Source: Cycas panzhihuaensis (lineage: Eukaryota > Cycadophyta). Taken from it: a DNA stretch of 64,000 nucleotides. The translations under genes were made by a program, and so were the position numbers. Location of the stretch: the NCBI GenBank assembly GCA_023213395.1, contig CM041465.1, positions 92,449,741-92,513,740 on the forward strand, in the 5' to 3' direction. Within the stretch, counting starts at the first letter, position 1, and each line of letters opens with the position of its first letter. The notes beneath the pieces were generated by a model. That model saw only the letters and a program-made list of their open reading frames with translations. It did no database searches and was not told where the DNA came from. This document shows, piece after piece, positions 36,050-47,485 of this stretch.

Positions 36050-37240
36050 AAGGGAGATGGTGCCTAAGAAAGATAAGAAGCTCGTTTTGAAAATATTTAA
36101 TAAGCTAAGTCCTCCCTCCTTACTATATATTTGGATTACAATGTTGTTGCTAATGTACTATATAAGGTTTATTCTAAAACTTTGATGTCTTGTTTTGTAA
36201 GCCATCCTCCTCTCAATACAATTTTGAGATAATGGGTTTGGTAGTCCTTAAAGGCCTTCCATTAAAAAGCAAGCTCTATTAGAAATCTATCCAAAGGTTA
36301 CTTCTCACTTATATTTGAATCTCCTAAGGCTTCTAAGTAGGTGATCAAGAGAGAAATTTTGGATGTGTTGAAGGAAACTTATAGTCTTTAATTAGTAGGA
36401 ATATAATTTTTTAGTTGATAATGTCATTGCATTCAAGTGCTTAGTGTGGATTAAATTTCTTAGTCTCCCTTTATATCTTTGGACTTTTATTAAGAAGCAT
36501 ATCCAACCCTTAGGTATATTTGTCTCTCTAAAATATGAGTGCAAATTTTACACCTTACCAAATATCAAGGTGTGTATTAGGATTGACTTATTAAAGGACT
36601 TACTAGAATATATCTTAATTCAATGTGGTGTAAAGGTATTAAAGTAAAGGATTATTTTTCTATATGTCCCTAACACATGCTTTAGATGCCATTTTAGAGA
36701 CCACATAATCAACGATTATCCTTTGGTTATTATCGAATCTGAATTACTTATCCCACCTAGAAGGGATGTTTAGCAAACTGTTATTGAACATGAAAATAGG
36801 TGGATCATAGTTCACAACAAGAAATTGGCAAATAAGAATGCTAAGGCTAAGGCCCTAGAAGTAAGTAACAAATCTCATACTCAAGGATAAGAGAAGTAGG
36901 TGACTTTCCCCAAAGATTCTAATATTATTAAAAAGGACAAGGAAATGACATAGTCTCCATAATCCAAAATTTGTAAAACACCTCTTATAGTCCCAAAGCT
37001 CATTTCTCTATTTAACCTCCTCAAGCTTAAGAGGAATAAGATTCAGTATGAGGAGTCTAAAGGAGAAAATTCTATTATAGGTTCTTTTGATCCAATTATT
37101 AAACACCTTAAAGCAAACGCTAATAAAATAAATGTAAATGGATTCCATATTTTGGCCTCTATTCTAGATAAGTAGGGAGGACCCATGGAAGTAGAAGAAC
37201 AAAATAATAATGAACATAATTAGTTAGAAAGTGAGAAGTC
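36050..37240 (+). mobile_element. LINE ORF1 (DUF4283-type RNA-binding protein with zinc knuckle), decayed
   Basis: Around 36444-36760 the plus strand reads VWIKFLSLPLYLWTFIKKHI, QPLGIFVSLKYE, IKVCIRIDLLKDLLEYI and then NTCFRCHFRDHIINDYP. This is the DUF4283 / zf-CCHC_4 arrangement of plant LINE ORF1 proteins (VWVRLPGLP..YW, then ARICVE.DL, then C..C...GH....C), with the last zinc-binding Cys changed to Tyr and the Gly before His changed to Asp. A lysine-rich tail follows to about 37240. The longest open stretch is 67 codons. The rest of the LINE is cut off by the copia element starting at 37499. Confidence 0.6.
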
Positions 37241-37498
37241 TTTCTGATTAGTTCAAGCATGTACTAGTTAATAAGTTTCATCATAAAATTCCTCAACTTG
37301 GTGTGTTTTGTTTATAGGAGGTTAAATGCTCTAGTAGGTATCTAATTTAATATAATGAGGAAAAATAGGGTGATGTCATAATGATCAACCTTTCTATTAG
37401 TAATAAGATAATATTATCTAGGATAGACTTGGGAAATATGTGTGTTTGGATTTTAGTTTAAATAAAGCATATGCCATATCTGAGTAAAGAAAAAAAAA

Positions 37499-37694
37499 TG
37501 CACCATCTGTAGGGTTTTTTAGATAGAATTATTTTATCCATTAAATAATTTCATTTATATCATTGTCATGGAAAATGGTATATACATTAAATACAGTAAG
37601 AGGTATAACCAACTAATGAGTAGTTGGTTGTATACTTGTCTCATATGTGGTTTATTAAATCAATGTAAATATTAGAATTAGTAATATCCTAACA
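37499..37694 (-). mobile_element. Candidate 3' LTR of copia element B (~196 bp)
   Basis: On the minus strand TGTTAGGATATTAC follows a purine tract (AAGGAGAAA, 37695-37703), itself just downstream of the polyprotein end. The proposed right end is TGCA at 37499-37502. The matching 5' LTR at the far end near 50.5 kb could not be found by eye, so the length is tentative. Confidence 0.45.
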
Positions 37695-38189
37695 TTTCTC
37701 CTTAATGCTCACACTGTTAATCCTAACACCTAACCCTTTTCTAAACTTTTGAAATTTATCCAAAGTTAGATGTTTGGTGAGGATGTTTACTAGTTGTTCT
37801 TTTATAAGCTTGTAAATAAGCTTAATATTGTTATTCTAAATTAACTCCTTGATGAAATAATGATAAAATTCAATGTGCTTGGTACACACATGAAAAATTA
37901 GATTCTTAGCTATCTTTAATATACTCTAATTATCACAGTACAATGTTGTTACATCTTCTTGATATAGGCCCATATCATCAAGAATCTATCTAATCTTAAG
38001 CTATGTGGCTTCTGATGTTGTTATAACTGCATCATTATATTCTACTTCAATCAAAGTAAGAGTGATATTTAGTTACTTCTTGTAGCTCTATGTTATGGAC
38101 ATAGAACCTAGATTGAAACAATAGTTAGACGTAGACTTTCTACTATCAACACATCTAACCAAATATAAATTTATATAACTGACTACCAG
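37695..38189 (-). mobile_element. Copia element B, RNase H and polyprotein end (part 2)
   Basis: Minus strand reads DSRKSTSNYCFNLGSMSI, then KIAKNLIFHVCTKHIEFYHY, FIKELI and EQLVNILTKHLTLDKFQKFR, the standard end of a copia RNase H domain (RKSTSGY, NPVFH.RTKHIEI..HFIRE, LADIFTK.L). Several stops are present. It continues in order from the RT part at 47486, across the inserted gypsy element. Confidence 0.8.
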
Positions 38190-40188
38190 TGAGCACCGCG
38201 ATAAACTTAGCGGTACCGCTAAGTTTATCGCGGTACGACTGTTTAAAATTTAAAAAAAAGAGAAACCACGACGGTGGCGCGATTTTTCGCGAATCTGGCG
38301 TGGCTCTAACAGTTGGGCGCCCGAGGGCCCCCAACGTTCACTTGCTTCACTCAAGACATAAAAACCATTTTTTCATTCATTGGCATGATTCTTCACCTCA
38401 CTTTTCAAGTTTCCTAGAGCATTTTTCTTCACAAAGAGACAAAGAACAAAAACAGTGAGAAGAGACATCCTCCTACAATTGTGGATCGAGGTACAAAGGG
38501 TTGCTATTCTTTGGAGTTGCGGGGCCATTCACGCCCCTCAGACTCTGCTCTAAGCACTCTTCCTCTTCATACATTCTCAAGGCTTTCAAGAGGATTTTTC
38601 ACCAAGAAAGACCATCGCAAGGAGCCATTTCCAAGCTTTTGACTTGCATGAGGTTCCACTACCTTATTCTCTTGCAAGGGACATGCAACAACACCTCATA
38701 GGCATTGGTTGGACCGCACCAAGCTTCCAAGGACCTACATGCTCTCATTTCTCATCATTGGAGGTATTTGGTGTCCCTTGTTAAGTGCTTTTTTTGCTTA
38801 TTTCTTCATTGCTTACTTGCAAATCTTTTCCTCTCTTTGTGCATGTATTTCCTTGAGTTTCCCTTGATCATTTGATGCAAATAACAGTAGCGGTTGTGGC
38901 CCATTGAGTGTTGCCCTAGGCTAGGCCTAGTTTCTCACTTGCCCCCTAAACCCATCCTTTTCCTCCAACCCTTCTCTTTCGCCATTTCTTGGGCAATAGG
39001 CATAAAGGGTTACACGAGGGTTAGAGGGAGATAGGCGGGTTCTGTCCCCAGTCTTGATCCTACTCCCCAAGGGTTAGTCCTTATCCTCTCCCCTTTATCT
39101 CCGCTTTTGTTTAGGAAGCAGGGGCTAGAAGCTTTGGAGAGTCGGTTTGAATACCCGTCTTGGTATAGGCTATCCGTTGCTACACGACCGTCTGTTACAT
39201 GCTAGCATCGCTTCCCTTATATCCTGTGGAGACCTCGTGGGTGAGTTAGCCATCCCGAGGCTACACTCAATACCGTTTGGTGCGTTGGTGGTGTATGTCG
39301 ATTGCATATGTGTCGTGTGACTTCGTTTCCTTTCATTGCATGTTAGTGCCTAACCGTATCTTCCTAGCTTAGTTTATTTTACTTGCGGCACATATATACA
39401 TACCTTTTTGTATCTCGTAGCCTCTCTCTCGAGAGGAAGGTATTCGCTTATTTGCTTGCAGGAGGCGTTGAACAAAGGGCGCATAGGGTCGACCCGATTC
39501 TTGGGTCGACGCTTGTTTGGTACGTTCTCCCTTTTGTTTGTGTCGCTTTGAGCTTTATTATTTTATCGTTTCGGTTTAGTTAGTGTTTATTTGCTTTCGG
39601 AGGTAAGTGATCCCCCATCACCGCTTACCGACGTCGCATACGAGGAGGACGACGGGAGGAAGCGCCGTGTAAACCGGACACTGCGTCTCGGCCGCCGGAT
39701 CGGTATTCTCGCTCACCTTCCATACCCTTTTTCGTGCTCTTACGTTTCTTTACACTTGCTTTAGTAGTTAAAGAACATAAGAAAAAGGGAAGAAATAACT
39801 ATTTAGTTTGTACTTGCTTTTACTCTGCATTTACTTTACTTGTACATTTCTTTGCTATACCGCGTATTATGGTATTTGAGATCCTGTGACCGATCCCTCC
39901 TTAGCTCTTGCATATATTTTACGTGACACGTGCGGTTGGTTGCCCCCTTCGCTTTCTCATTGCCTTGAGAAGTAGCGGCGTGCGAGTTCCTTTTCCCTTC
40001 CGGCCATCCAAGGGTAGGAGGGCCTCGCCTTGCACGGCTACCTGGAAGCAACCAGGCACCTTGCGATCCGTGCACGCTCCGGCAAGACGGACGTCCCGCG
40101 AGGTATGATCCTCGTTCTTTAGCCTATTAGCCACGTGGTTTTGTGTCCTTCCGCTGGCGTTGGATCATTGCCCGTGGAGAGCGTTTCA
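38190..40188 (+). repeat. 5' LTR of the GC-rich gypsy element
   Basis: Begins TGAGCACC and ends GCGTTTCA. A perfect 40-bp palindrome lies at 38195-38234, five bases from the start. A TATA-like ACATAAAAACC near 38359 could be the promoter core. The 3' LTR matches it end to end apart from clustered small indels. Confidence 0.88.
38195..38234. repeat. Perfect 40-bp palindrome at the LTR start
   Basis: Two 20-bp arms meet at the centre of GGTACC (38212-38217). In the 3' LTR the same place has 12-bp arms (45489-45500 and 45505-45516) around a 4-nt loop, because several bases are missing at the centre. Confidence 0.95.
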
Positions 40189-40206
40189 TGGCGACCATCT
40201 GGGACC
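40189..40206 (+). promoter_or_regulatory. Primer-binding site of the gypsy element
   Basis: TGGCGACCATCTGGGACC directly after the 5' LTR. The sister copy has TGGCAACCATACTGGGGA at 62693. Both resemble the Tat/Ogre-type tRNA-Arg primer site as I remember it; the tRNA match was not computed. Confidence 0.6.
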
Positions 40207-40499
40207 GCCGATGAGGGAGCTAGATCCGCTTCCCTTCGTGTTGGTGCTCTTGCCTTTAGGTAGGCTCGCATTTTGCGTTTTGAGTTGGGCAACCCCAAGC
40301 GGGTTTGCGATCTTTCCTTCCTTTTCCTTTTCGCTTTTCTAACAACGCCGCGGGCGTTGCATGCGACGTTCATGGCGGCATGGGTTTGCCGTGTTAGAAG
40401 ACCAATCGTCGCGTTCATTCCATCGTCGAGCCCGTTTCGGCAATGGAAGGATACCCGTCCGATTGGGCCTACCATGCCATGACTTCGCACTCATGAGTT

Positions 40500-42600
40500 C
40501 CCTTCGTCTGATTCGGAATCCACCGTGAGGCGAGGATTCCATCTATTACCCTGATGACCATTTCCACCCCGAAGATTTTGAGCCTTCCACTCATGCAGCG
40601 GAAGACCCGGCTACTCGTGAGACCGCCACCCCACGGGCGAGCCTTACGAGGCGCCTGAGGTCCCCTACCTTCAAGTCCCTTGACCTCGTATGGCTATGAG
40701 GATACCCCTCCGAAGCCGGCCGAGGCGCTTGGCAGTACTTTCGGCGATTCGCCAACCGCCTCCTAGATGGTTAACGGAGATGCTACGCAACGTGGCGTCT
40801 TCCTCATCCATGCCCACGTCATCTACGACGGTTGATATGTCGCCGCGCACACACGTCCTATGCCGTGTCTACCCGGCTCTAAGGCGAGTGTTGCGTTTTG
40901 CTGATTCTAGTCGTGGTCCCACTTCCTCGGGGCCAGCGGCATCTTTCCCTCAACTCGGGGTTAGTATGCCTTGTTCAAACCAAACGCGTGCCACCGCCGA
41001 ACGTGGCGCCGCGCGTTTCCTAGTAGGCCTCGAGGCCTGCTTGGCCACGCCAGCCATGTAGGACCCATTCCTACGTATGTCCAGAACCCGGTTGGTGGTC
41101 CTTCTCTTTACGTGCCCCCAGGCTACACGTCACAACCTTGGGGGCAGGGCAAAGGAACCACCTCCTGTCTATGGAGTGGACCCGTTGCACCCATATGGGG
41201 TCGCGCAACCTACGGGTGGCCCATATGGGCAAAACCCGGTCCCTCACCCCTGTTCCGACGACCGGTAGCGACTCCTGCTGCTGCGGCACAAGGGAGCGCG
41301 CCTCCTTCCCAGAACATCTACCCGCACCCCCTTCCCACAAGGGTGTTTCCTCAAGGAGGATGGGACCGACACCCCATCCGTTCCTTTCTTGGGTTGTCGA
41401 TCCCTTAGCCTGAGCAAGGACACGTCCTTTCGTGGACTATAGGTCGACGCCTCTCTGTCCGTTGAGGCGTTGAGGACTAACTTGCCGCCTCACCCTCACA
41501 AGTCCCCAAATTTGATGGGACTTCGTCGCGAGACCCAACCGAGCATGTGCGTGACTTTTCCATGGCGTGCATTGACTATTGGGCCTCGACCACATCTTGA
41601 TGAAGCTCTTCCGCGATCCTTGCGGGCGGCCCTCAAGTGGTTCTACCGCCTTAGGCCCATTCGATCTCCTCATTCCGGTGACTAGTGGGCGAGTTCGTCA
41701 ACTATTTTGACGTAGCGCCCATTCGAGAGTGGAATGAAGGCGCTTTCGTCGCTCAAACAAGGTCACGATGAGATGAACCGTGACTTTGTGCGACGCTTTC
41801 TCGCCCTCCTCCACTCCACCAAGGCTACTTTGCACGGGAGTTGAAGAGGATCTCTTTGTCAACGCGCCGCCCAGGGTGCATGTGGAAGTCCTCAAGATGG
41901 GGGCAACCACATGCGACTCCGCCATCACGAGGTGTTTAGCTTTGGAGGCTATTGAGATCCAGGCAGGACTCAAGAAACCTCCTAAGCCCTCACAACGTCA
42001 TGAGCGCCTCCTCCGGTGAAGGAGACCACACCTTCGCGACCCAGGACCACCTCTCACCCGTGAGAGGACCCTAGATCCGCTTACCTCCATTATTCGCTCA
42101 TTTGAGCGAGCGATGAGAGCTAAAACTCCAACCTCCTTCGTCACCTACCTCCCATAGACACTGCTCGTGAGACTTCGTGCGATGCCCCCAAAGGGGGCAA
42201 CACCCAGTCTTCTCAAGCAAGGAGGATCGATCCTCCCCTTGAGAAGAGGTGGTGTTCTATCCACGGGGAGTGCTTCCATGACGGCAGCGTTGCGGGCCCA
42301 AGGCACACGCGATGCTCCGCCACGCGACTCGTCCCCTAGGCGAACGTCGAGGCCCAACCTCGACCAGCCCATTTATAGAGACCCGTTCCCCAAACATGGG
42401 GAACGTGGTCGCGATGTTCAGCAAAGATACAGTCAGAATCGGGATAGATCTCCCGATCCTCGCCCTTCGCATGGTAGAGGGAAGGGTGCGCGAAGGTCAC
42501 CTTCACCTTCGCGCTCCCCTGACCGCCGTGCTCCATCACCTTCGCGGTCCCGCTATAAGGGAAAGAAGGTTGTCCAATTGCTTGAGACCACCGGGTTATA
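40500..42600 (+). pseudogene. gag of the GC-rich gypsy element, frame-broken
   Basis: Pieces in changing frames match the gag of the sister copy at 62995-64000 and the Retrotrans_gag family. DSIYYPDDHFHPED and PSTHAAED (about 40535-40600) match the sister N-terminus. VYGVDPLHPYGV and GGPYGQNPVPHP (about 41165-41255) match its AYGVDPLHPYGI and GSPYGQNPIPHP. KFDGTSSRDPTEHVRDFSMA (from about 41505) and LVGEFVNYFDVAPIREWNE (about 41685-41740) are the Retrotrans_gag core. An Arg/Ser-rich stretch with RRSPSPSRSPDRR lies near 42490-42540. Frame changes come every few tens of codons, mostly by one- or two-base indels in CG-rich words, which may be sequence error rather than decay. As written it cannot be translated. 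Confidence 0.7.
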
Positions 42601-43099
42601 TGCCTTAACTTGGGTCCCAGCCGTTAAAGAGGCATTGGTGCCTCTTCATCTACATCTCACCTTGATCCTCTTAGGGCCGGTTCCTCAGGAGATTCTGCGC
42701 TTCCCAAGACTATTCCCGTCGCCTTGGTCGATTCGACTTTAGAAGGGCGCTTACCCAACCCACGGGAAGGGTAAACCCTTTTCTATTGTTGACGAGCTCT
42801 ATACCGTCATGCGGGAATGTCCTTGATGGACGTCTTGAGAAGGCGCCCGAGCAACGTGCTCTTCTTCTTGAAGCTCTTGGCCAACAAGACGCTTCCATCC
42901 ATGCGATAGGTGCTACCTCCCATGGGCCACTGTCATCTCATTTGATCCCAGAGATCTCCCATCTCCCAAGCGGGAGAAGCTTTTGCATTACAGATTCGTC
43001 ATTACCATTGACACTCTGATTGTATCGTAAAGAGGACCATTGTAGATACGGCTCCTCGGTTAACGCTATACTGTCGTATGCTCAAGGAGCTAGGCATAG

Positions 43100-43432
43100 T
43101 AGCTCTTAGTCTGTCCTTGGAAATGCCAAGGGTATGATGGGGCGAGAAGTCCCCTGAGGCGATCTCCTACATCCCTCACCTTAGGAGGGAAAACCGTTTC
43201 TGTCGAGTTCTTTGTACTCGATGTCGATGTAGAGTACAACCTCTTGTTGGGCCGACCATGGCTCGACCCGGATGGGGCGATCTGCTCCACTCGGTGGGGC
43301 AACTTAAATTTGTCCATGAAGGGCAAGTTAAAGTTGTCGCCCGGTGAGCCAATCTTAGTCTCACACCTCTCATCCGACTGCCCGGTTGTTTTCGACGATG
43401 AAGATAGCGATCCCGAGGAGGTTACCCCTTAG
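43100..43432 (+). pseudogene. Retropepsin-like protease segment of the gypsy element
   Basis: Reads VSVEFFVLDVDVEYNLLLGR then PWLDPDGAICSTRWGN, the C-terminal half of the aspartic protease in plant gypsy elements (family form YN.LLGR.WL). The catalytic DSGA-type motif could not be found upstream, and the frame is broken near 43150. Nothing after it resembles RT. Confidence 0.6.
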
Positions 43433-45478
43433 TGGAACCTTTGTTTCGTGAGACCGGCCTTCATCGTCGAGCCCTATGCCATGTCATGAGCCAAACCTAG
43501 TTAGGTTTGCCCCTATTGGCGTGGGTGGTTACGGTTACTTAGCGCCATGAGTGATTTTGATTCGGATGGCGAGGGCTATGGGCCCTCTCCTCGACGTGTC
43601 ACCACGGTTTCGCGAGCACCTGGGGAATATCTCAATCGGATATTCCCGCTTCCTCATTCTACATTGGCTCCGTGTCACCGGTCTTAAACCGACCATTTAT
43701 TTTACTTTCTCGGCCCCGGGCGGTTTCACGTGGCGCCCACATCGGCGAGCCACTCGTGAGGCACTTCTTCTTCACGTTCTAGATCCTTACCTCGGACTAG
43801 AGCCACTCCTACTCGGATGCAACCTTGCCACTTGTTGTCCAGTGTGCCAAGTCATTGCACTCATCCAGTTCGACCATAGCAAGTTCTTGGTAGACCTAGC
43901 GATCTTGGACTCGCTCTTCGTCACCTATCTCCTACCTGCGTGTGACTACCCCTACCTTTATGGGGTCTAGGCACACCTCTTCCTCTCCTCGTGCTCAAAG
44001 CAGGCCTAAACTACCATTTTAAATTGTTCCCATTCCTCCCAACCACGGGTGGAATGGCAATTTAAGATGGGCCGTCTCAAACGAGCCTAAACTACCATCT
44101 TAGGTTGTCCCCATTCCTCCTAACTGCGGGTTGAATGGCAATTTAAGGTGGATTTTTCTTCAGTTTCGCTTCCAGTTCCCCCCGCGGAACCCGCGTTCCC
44201 GTGAGCTCTTGGGGACCTCTGTCTTCCTATTTTGGGCACTCCCCAATTAGGGGCGGCTTGTGAGTATCGTTACTCCCCCTTTCCATGCTTGTCGTTTCCT
44301 TTGCACATTCCGCTATGCTCCCTCGTGGACATGTATGTCGCCCCATCCTCTAACCTCACACCTCTCGATCGCCTCTACTCACGGTGGATGTGCGCTCGTG
44401 TTAGACATATGGCCATACATGGAAGGAAACACCTGCATACTTTCAATAAGATATCTACAACAAAAAATCTGCATATCTACACATTTGCATTTCTAAAACA
44501 AACAAATATCTACAGCATATAAACATTTACAACATACAAAAATCATTCATTTACAAAATAAATCATACATGCTACCTCTATCATACATGGCACACCATTT
44601 CATGTGGAGGCTTGCCTGGCCAGCCCGTGCCCAGGTCTCTAGTTGCGGGTTAGTTAGATGCGCTTGCCATTTCTTTGGATGCCTGCTACTTCATATTGCA
44701 CCTTAGTAACAGGGCATCCGTCCTTCTTGCTTACGCCGATTTCAGCTCGATGTTTAGGCAGCGACGTGACCCCTACGTTGCCCACGTCTCTGTCGCTCTT
44801 GTCCACGCGTTCCGCCACGACACTTGCCCGCCCCCTTGGACCACGTCTTTGCTCTTTATTGTTTATATATATATGCATGTGCTACTCATGTTTCTCGGTT
44901 GACAGCATTCGCCATCACATTACGCTCTCAAGCAGTGAGGCTCTGCGCGAGGCGATGTTTCCGGTATCGGGAATGGACTTCGACACATCGACCACGGGTT
45001 TGTGCGGTATATGCCTTTACTTTGCTTACTTATGATCGTTGCGATGGTGGGAATGGTTTGATTGACATGTGCCCGCCCATATGCACTGTTTGATTGCTTG
45101 TTCATTATGCATGTGCCTAACGGCACCTTTTAGCCTATGAATGACTCACGGTAGGGGCATTCATCGTGAATGCGACACCGTATGGCGTACAACCACCCAC
45201 AGCGTCTCCATGGTCTTTGGGATTCTTTTGCCACTGTTTATGCGTGTTACAAGCGTCGCTTATGTTGCAAACCCTTTCTAAGCTGGTTTAACCCTTAGTT
45301 AGGTCTTTTTGCCGTTTGAGCACATGCCCATGACTTAAAAGCGCTCTTGACTAATGTATTTTGAGTTTAATTTATGATTTTACCTTAAAACACGATTTCT
45401 TACTTTAATTTTACATTTTTGGGGTTTTGGTTCGTCTGCAGTAAATTAAGCGATCTGCAGAGTTTCAGGCGGTACCGG
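43433..45478 (+). other. Non-coding 3' interior of the gypsy element
   Basis: About 2 kb where RT, RNase H and integrase would be expected, but no such motifs are seen. It contains two tandem hairpins (44014-44151) and a short TA run near 44864. The frames at 43551-43970 and 44654-45126 show no recognisable features. Confidence 0.55.
44014..44151 (+). repeat. Two tandem hairpin-forming repeats
   Basis: Unit 1 (44014-44070) and unit 2 (44095-44151) are both 57 bp. Each has a left arm starting CCAT(T/C)TTA and ending CCCATTCC, a GC-rich loop, and a right arm GAATGGCAATTTAAG(A/G)TGG that pairs with the left one over about 19-20 bases. CGAGCCTAAACTA-like spacers precede both. Confidence 0.85.
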
Positions 45479-47485
45479 TGAGCCGCATGATAAACTTAGC
45501 GATAGCTAAGTTTATCGCTGACTGCTTAAAATTTAAAAAGAGAAACCACGACGGTGGCGCGATTTTTCGAATCTGGCGTGGCTCTAATCAGTTGGAGGCG
45601 CGGGGCCCCAAGCGTTCACTTGCTTCACTCAAGACATAAAAACCATTTTTTTCATTCATTGGCATGATTCTTCACCTCACTTTTCAAGTTTCCTAGAGCA
45701 TTTTTCTTCACAAAGAGACAAAGAACAAAAACAGTGAGAAGAGACATCCTCCTACAGCTGTGGATCAGAGGTACAAAGGGCTGCTATTCTTTGGAGTTGC
45801 GGGGCCATTCTGCCCCCTCACAGACTCCGTTCTAAGCACTCTTCCTCTTCATACATTCTCAAGGCTTTCAAGAGGATTTCTCACCAAGAAAGACCATCGC
45901 AAGGAGCCATTTCCAAGCTTTTGACTTGCATGAGGTTCCACTACCTTATTCTCTTGCAAGGGACATGCAACAACACCTCATAGGCATTGGTTGGACCGCT
46001 GCACCAAGCTTCCAAGGACCTACATGCTCTCATTTCTCATCATTGGAGGTATTTGGTGTCCCTTGTTAAGTGCTTTTTTTGCTTATTTCTTCATTGCTTA
46101 CTTGCAAATCTTTTCCTCTCTTTGTGCATGTATTTCCTTGAGTTTCCCTTGATCATTTGATGCAAATAATAGTAGCGGTTGTGGCCCATTGGAGTGTTGC
46201 CCTAGGCTAGGCCTAGTTTCTCACTTGCCCCTAAACCCATCCTTTTCCTCCAACCCTTCTCTTTCGCCATTTCTTGGGCAAGGCATAAAGGGTTACACGA
46301 GGGTTAGAGGAGATAAGCGGGGTTCAGTCCCCGATCTTAGTCCTACTCCCCAAGGGTTCAGTCCCTTATCCTCTCCCCTTTATCTCCGCTTTTGTTTAGG
46401 AAGCGGGGCTAGAGAAGCTTTGGAGAGTCGGTTTGAATACCCGTCTTGGTATAGGCTATCCGTTGCTACACGACCCGTCTGTTACATGCGCATCGCTTCC
46501 CTTATATCCTGTGGAGACCTCTCGTGGGTGAGTTAGCCATCCAGGCTACACTCAATCCCGTTTAGTGCGTTGGTGGTGTATGTCGATTGCATATGTGTCG
46601 TGTGACTTCGTTTCCTTTCATTGCATGTTGGTGCCTAACCGTATCTTCCTAGCTTAGTTTATTTTACTTGCGGCACATATATACATACCTTTTTGTATCT
46701 CGTAGCCTCTCTCTCGAGAGGAAGGTATTACCTTATTTGCTTGCGGGAGGCGTTCGGAACAAAGGCGCATAGGGTCGACGTTCTTGGGTCGACGCTTGTT
46801 TGGTACGTTCTCCCTTTTGTTTGTGTCGCTTTGAGCTTTATTATTTTATCGTTTCGGTTTAGTTAGTGTTTATTTGCTTTCGGGAGGTAAGTGATCCCCA
46901 TCACCGCTTGCAAGCGTCGCATCTGAGGAGCACGACGGGAGGAAGCGCAACCGTAGACGGACACCTGCGTCTCATTACCGCCGGATCCGGTATTCTCGCT
47001 CACCTTCCATACCCTTTTTCGTGCTCTTACGTTTCTTTACACTTGCTTTAGTAGTTAAAGAACATAAGAAAAAGGAAGAAATAACTATTTAGTTTGTACT
47101 TGCTTTTACTCGCATTTACTTTACTTGTACATTTCTTTGCTATACCGCGTATTATGGTATTTGAGATCCTGTGACCGATCCCTCCTTAGCCACTCTTGCA
47201 TATATTTTACCCGTGACACGTGCGGTTGGTTGCCCCCTTCGCCGCTTTCTCATTGCCTTGAGAAGTAGCGGGCGTAGTTTCCTTTTCCCCTTCCGGCCAT
47301 CCAGAAGGGTAGGAGGGTCTCGCCTTCTGCGGCTACTGGAAGCAACCAGGCACCTTGCGATCCGTGCACGCTCGGCGCCGCAGACGGACGTCCGCGGTAT
47401 GATCCTCGTTCTTTAGCCTATTAGCCCTGTGGTTTTGTGTCCTTCCCGCTAGGCGTTGGATCATTGCCCCGTGGAGAGCGTTTCA
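45479..47485 (+). repeat. 3' LTR of the GC-rich gypsy element
   Basis: Begins TGAGCCGC and ends GCGTTTCA. It matches 38190-40188 over its full length. Differences are mostly 1-3-base insertions or deletions in C/G words, separated by long identical stretches. Confidence 0.88.

Larger units (their letters stand above)
38190..47485 (+). mobile_element. GC-rich gypsy-type LTR element with gag and protease only
   Basis: Two long LTRs (38190-40188 and 45479-47485) share long identical blocks and the same order throughout. After the 5' LTR comes TGGCGACCATCTGGGACC, similar to the tRNA-Arg-type primer site I recall from Tat-lineage gypsy elements. The ~5.3-kb interior has a leader, gag (about 40500-42600) and a protease-like segment (43100-43432), then about 2 kb of non-coding DNA with two tandem hairpins. 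No RT, RNase H or integrase motif is visible, so the element is non-autonomous. It is inserted in the copia B polyprotein. A target-site duplication could not be confirmed (ACCAG against TCCAT). A related copy starts near 59975. Confidence 0.85.

Noticed and set aside
43551-45126. Multiple frames of 70-139 codons in the gypsy 3' interior
   Set aside because: GC-rich chance frames overlapping in several phases, without retroelement motifs.
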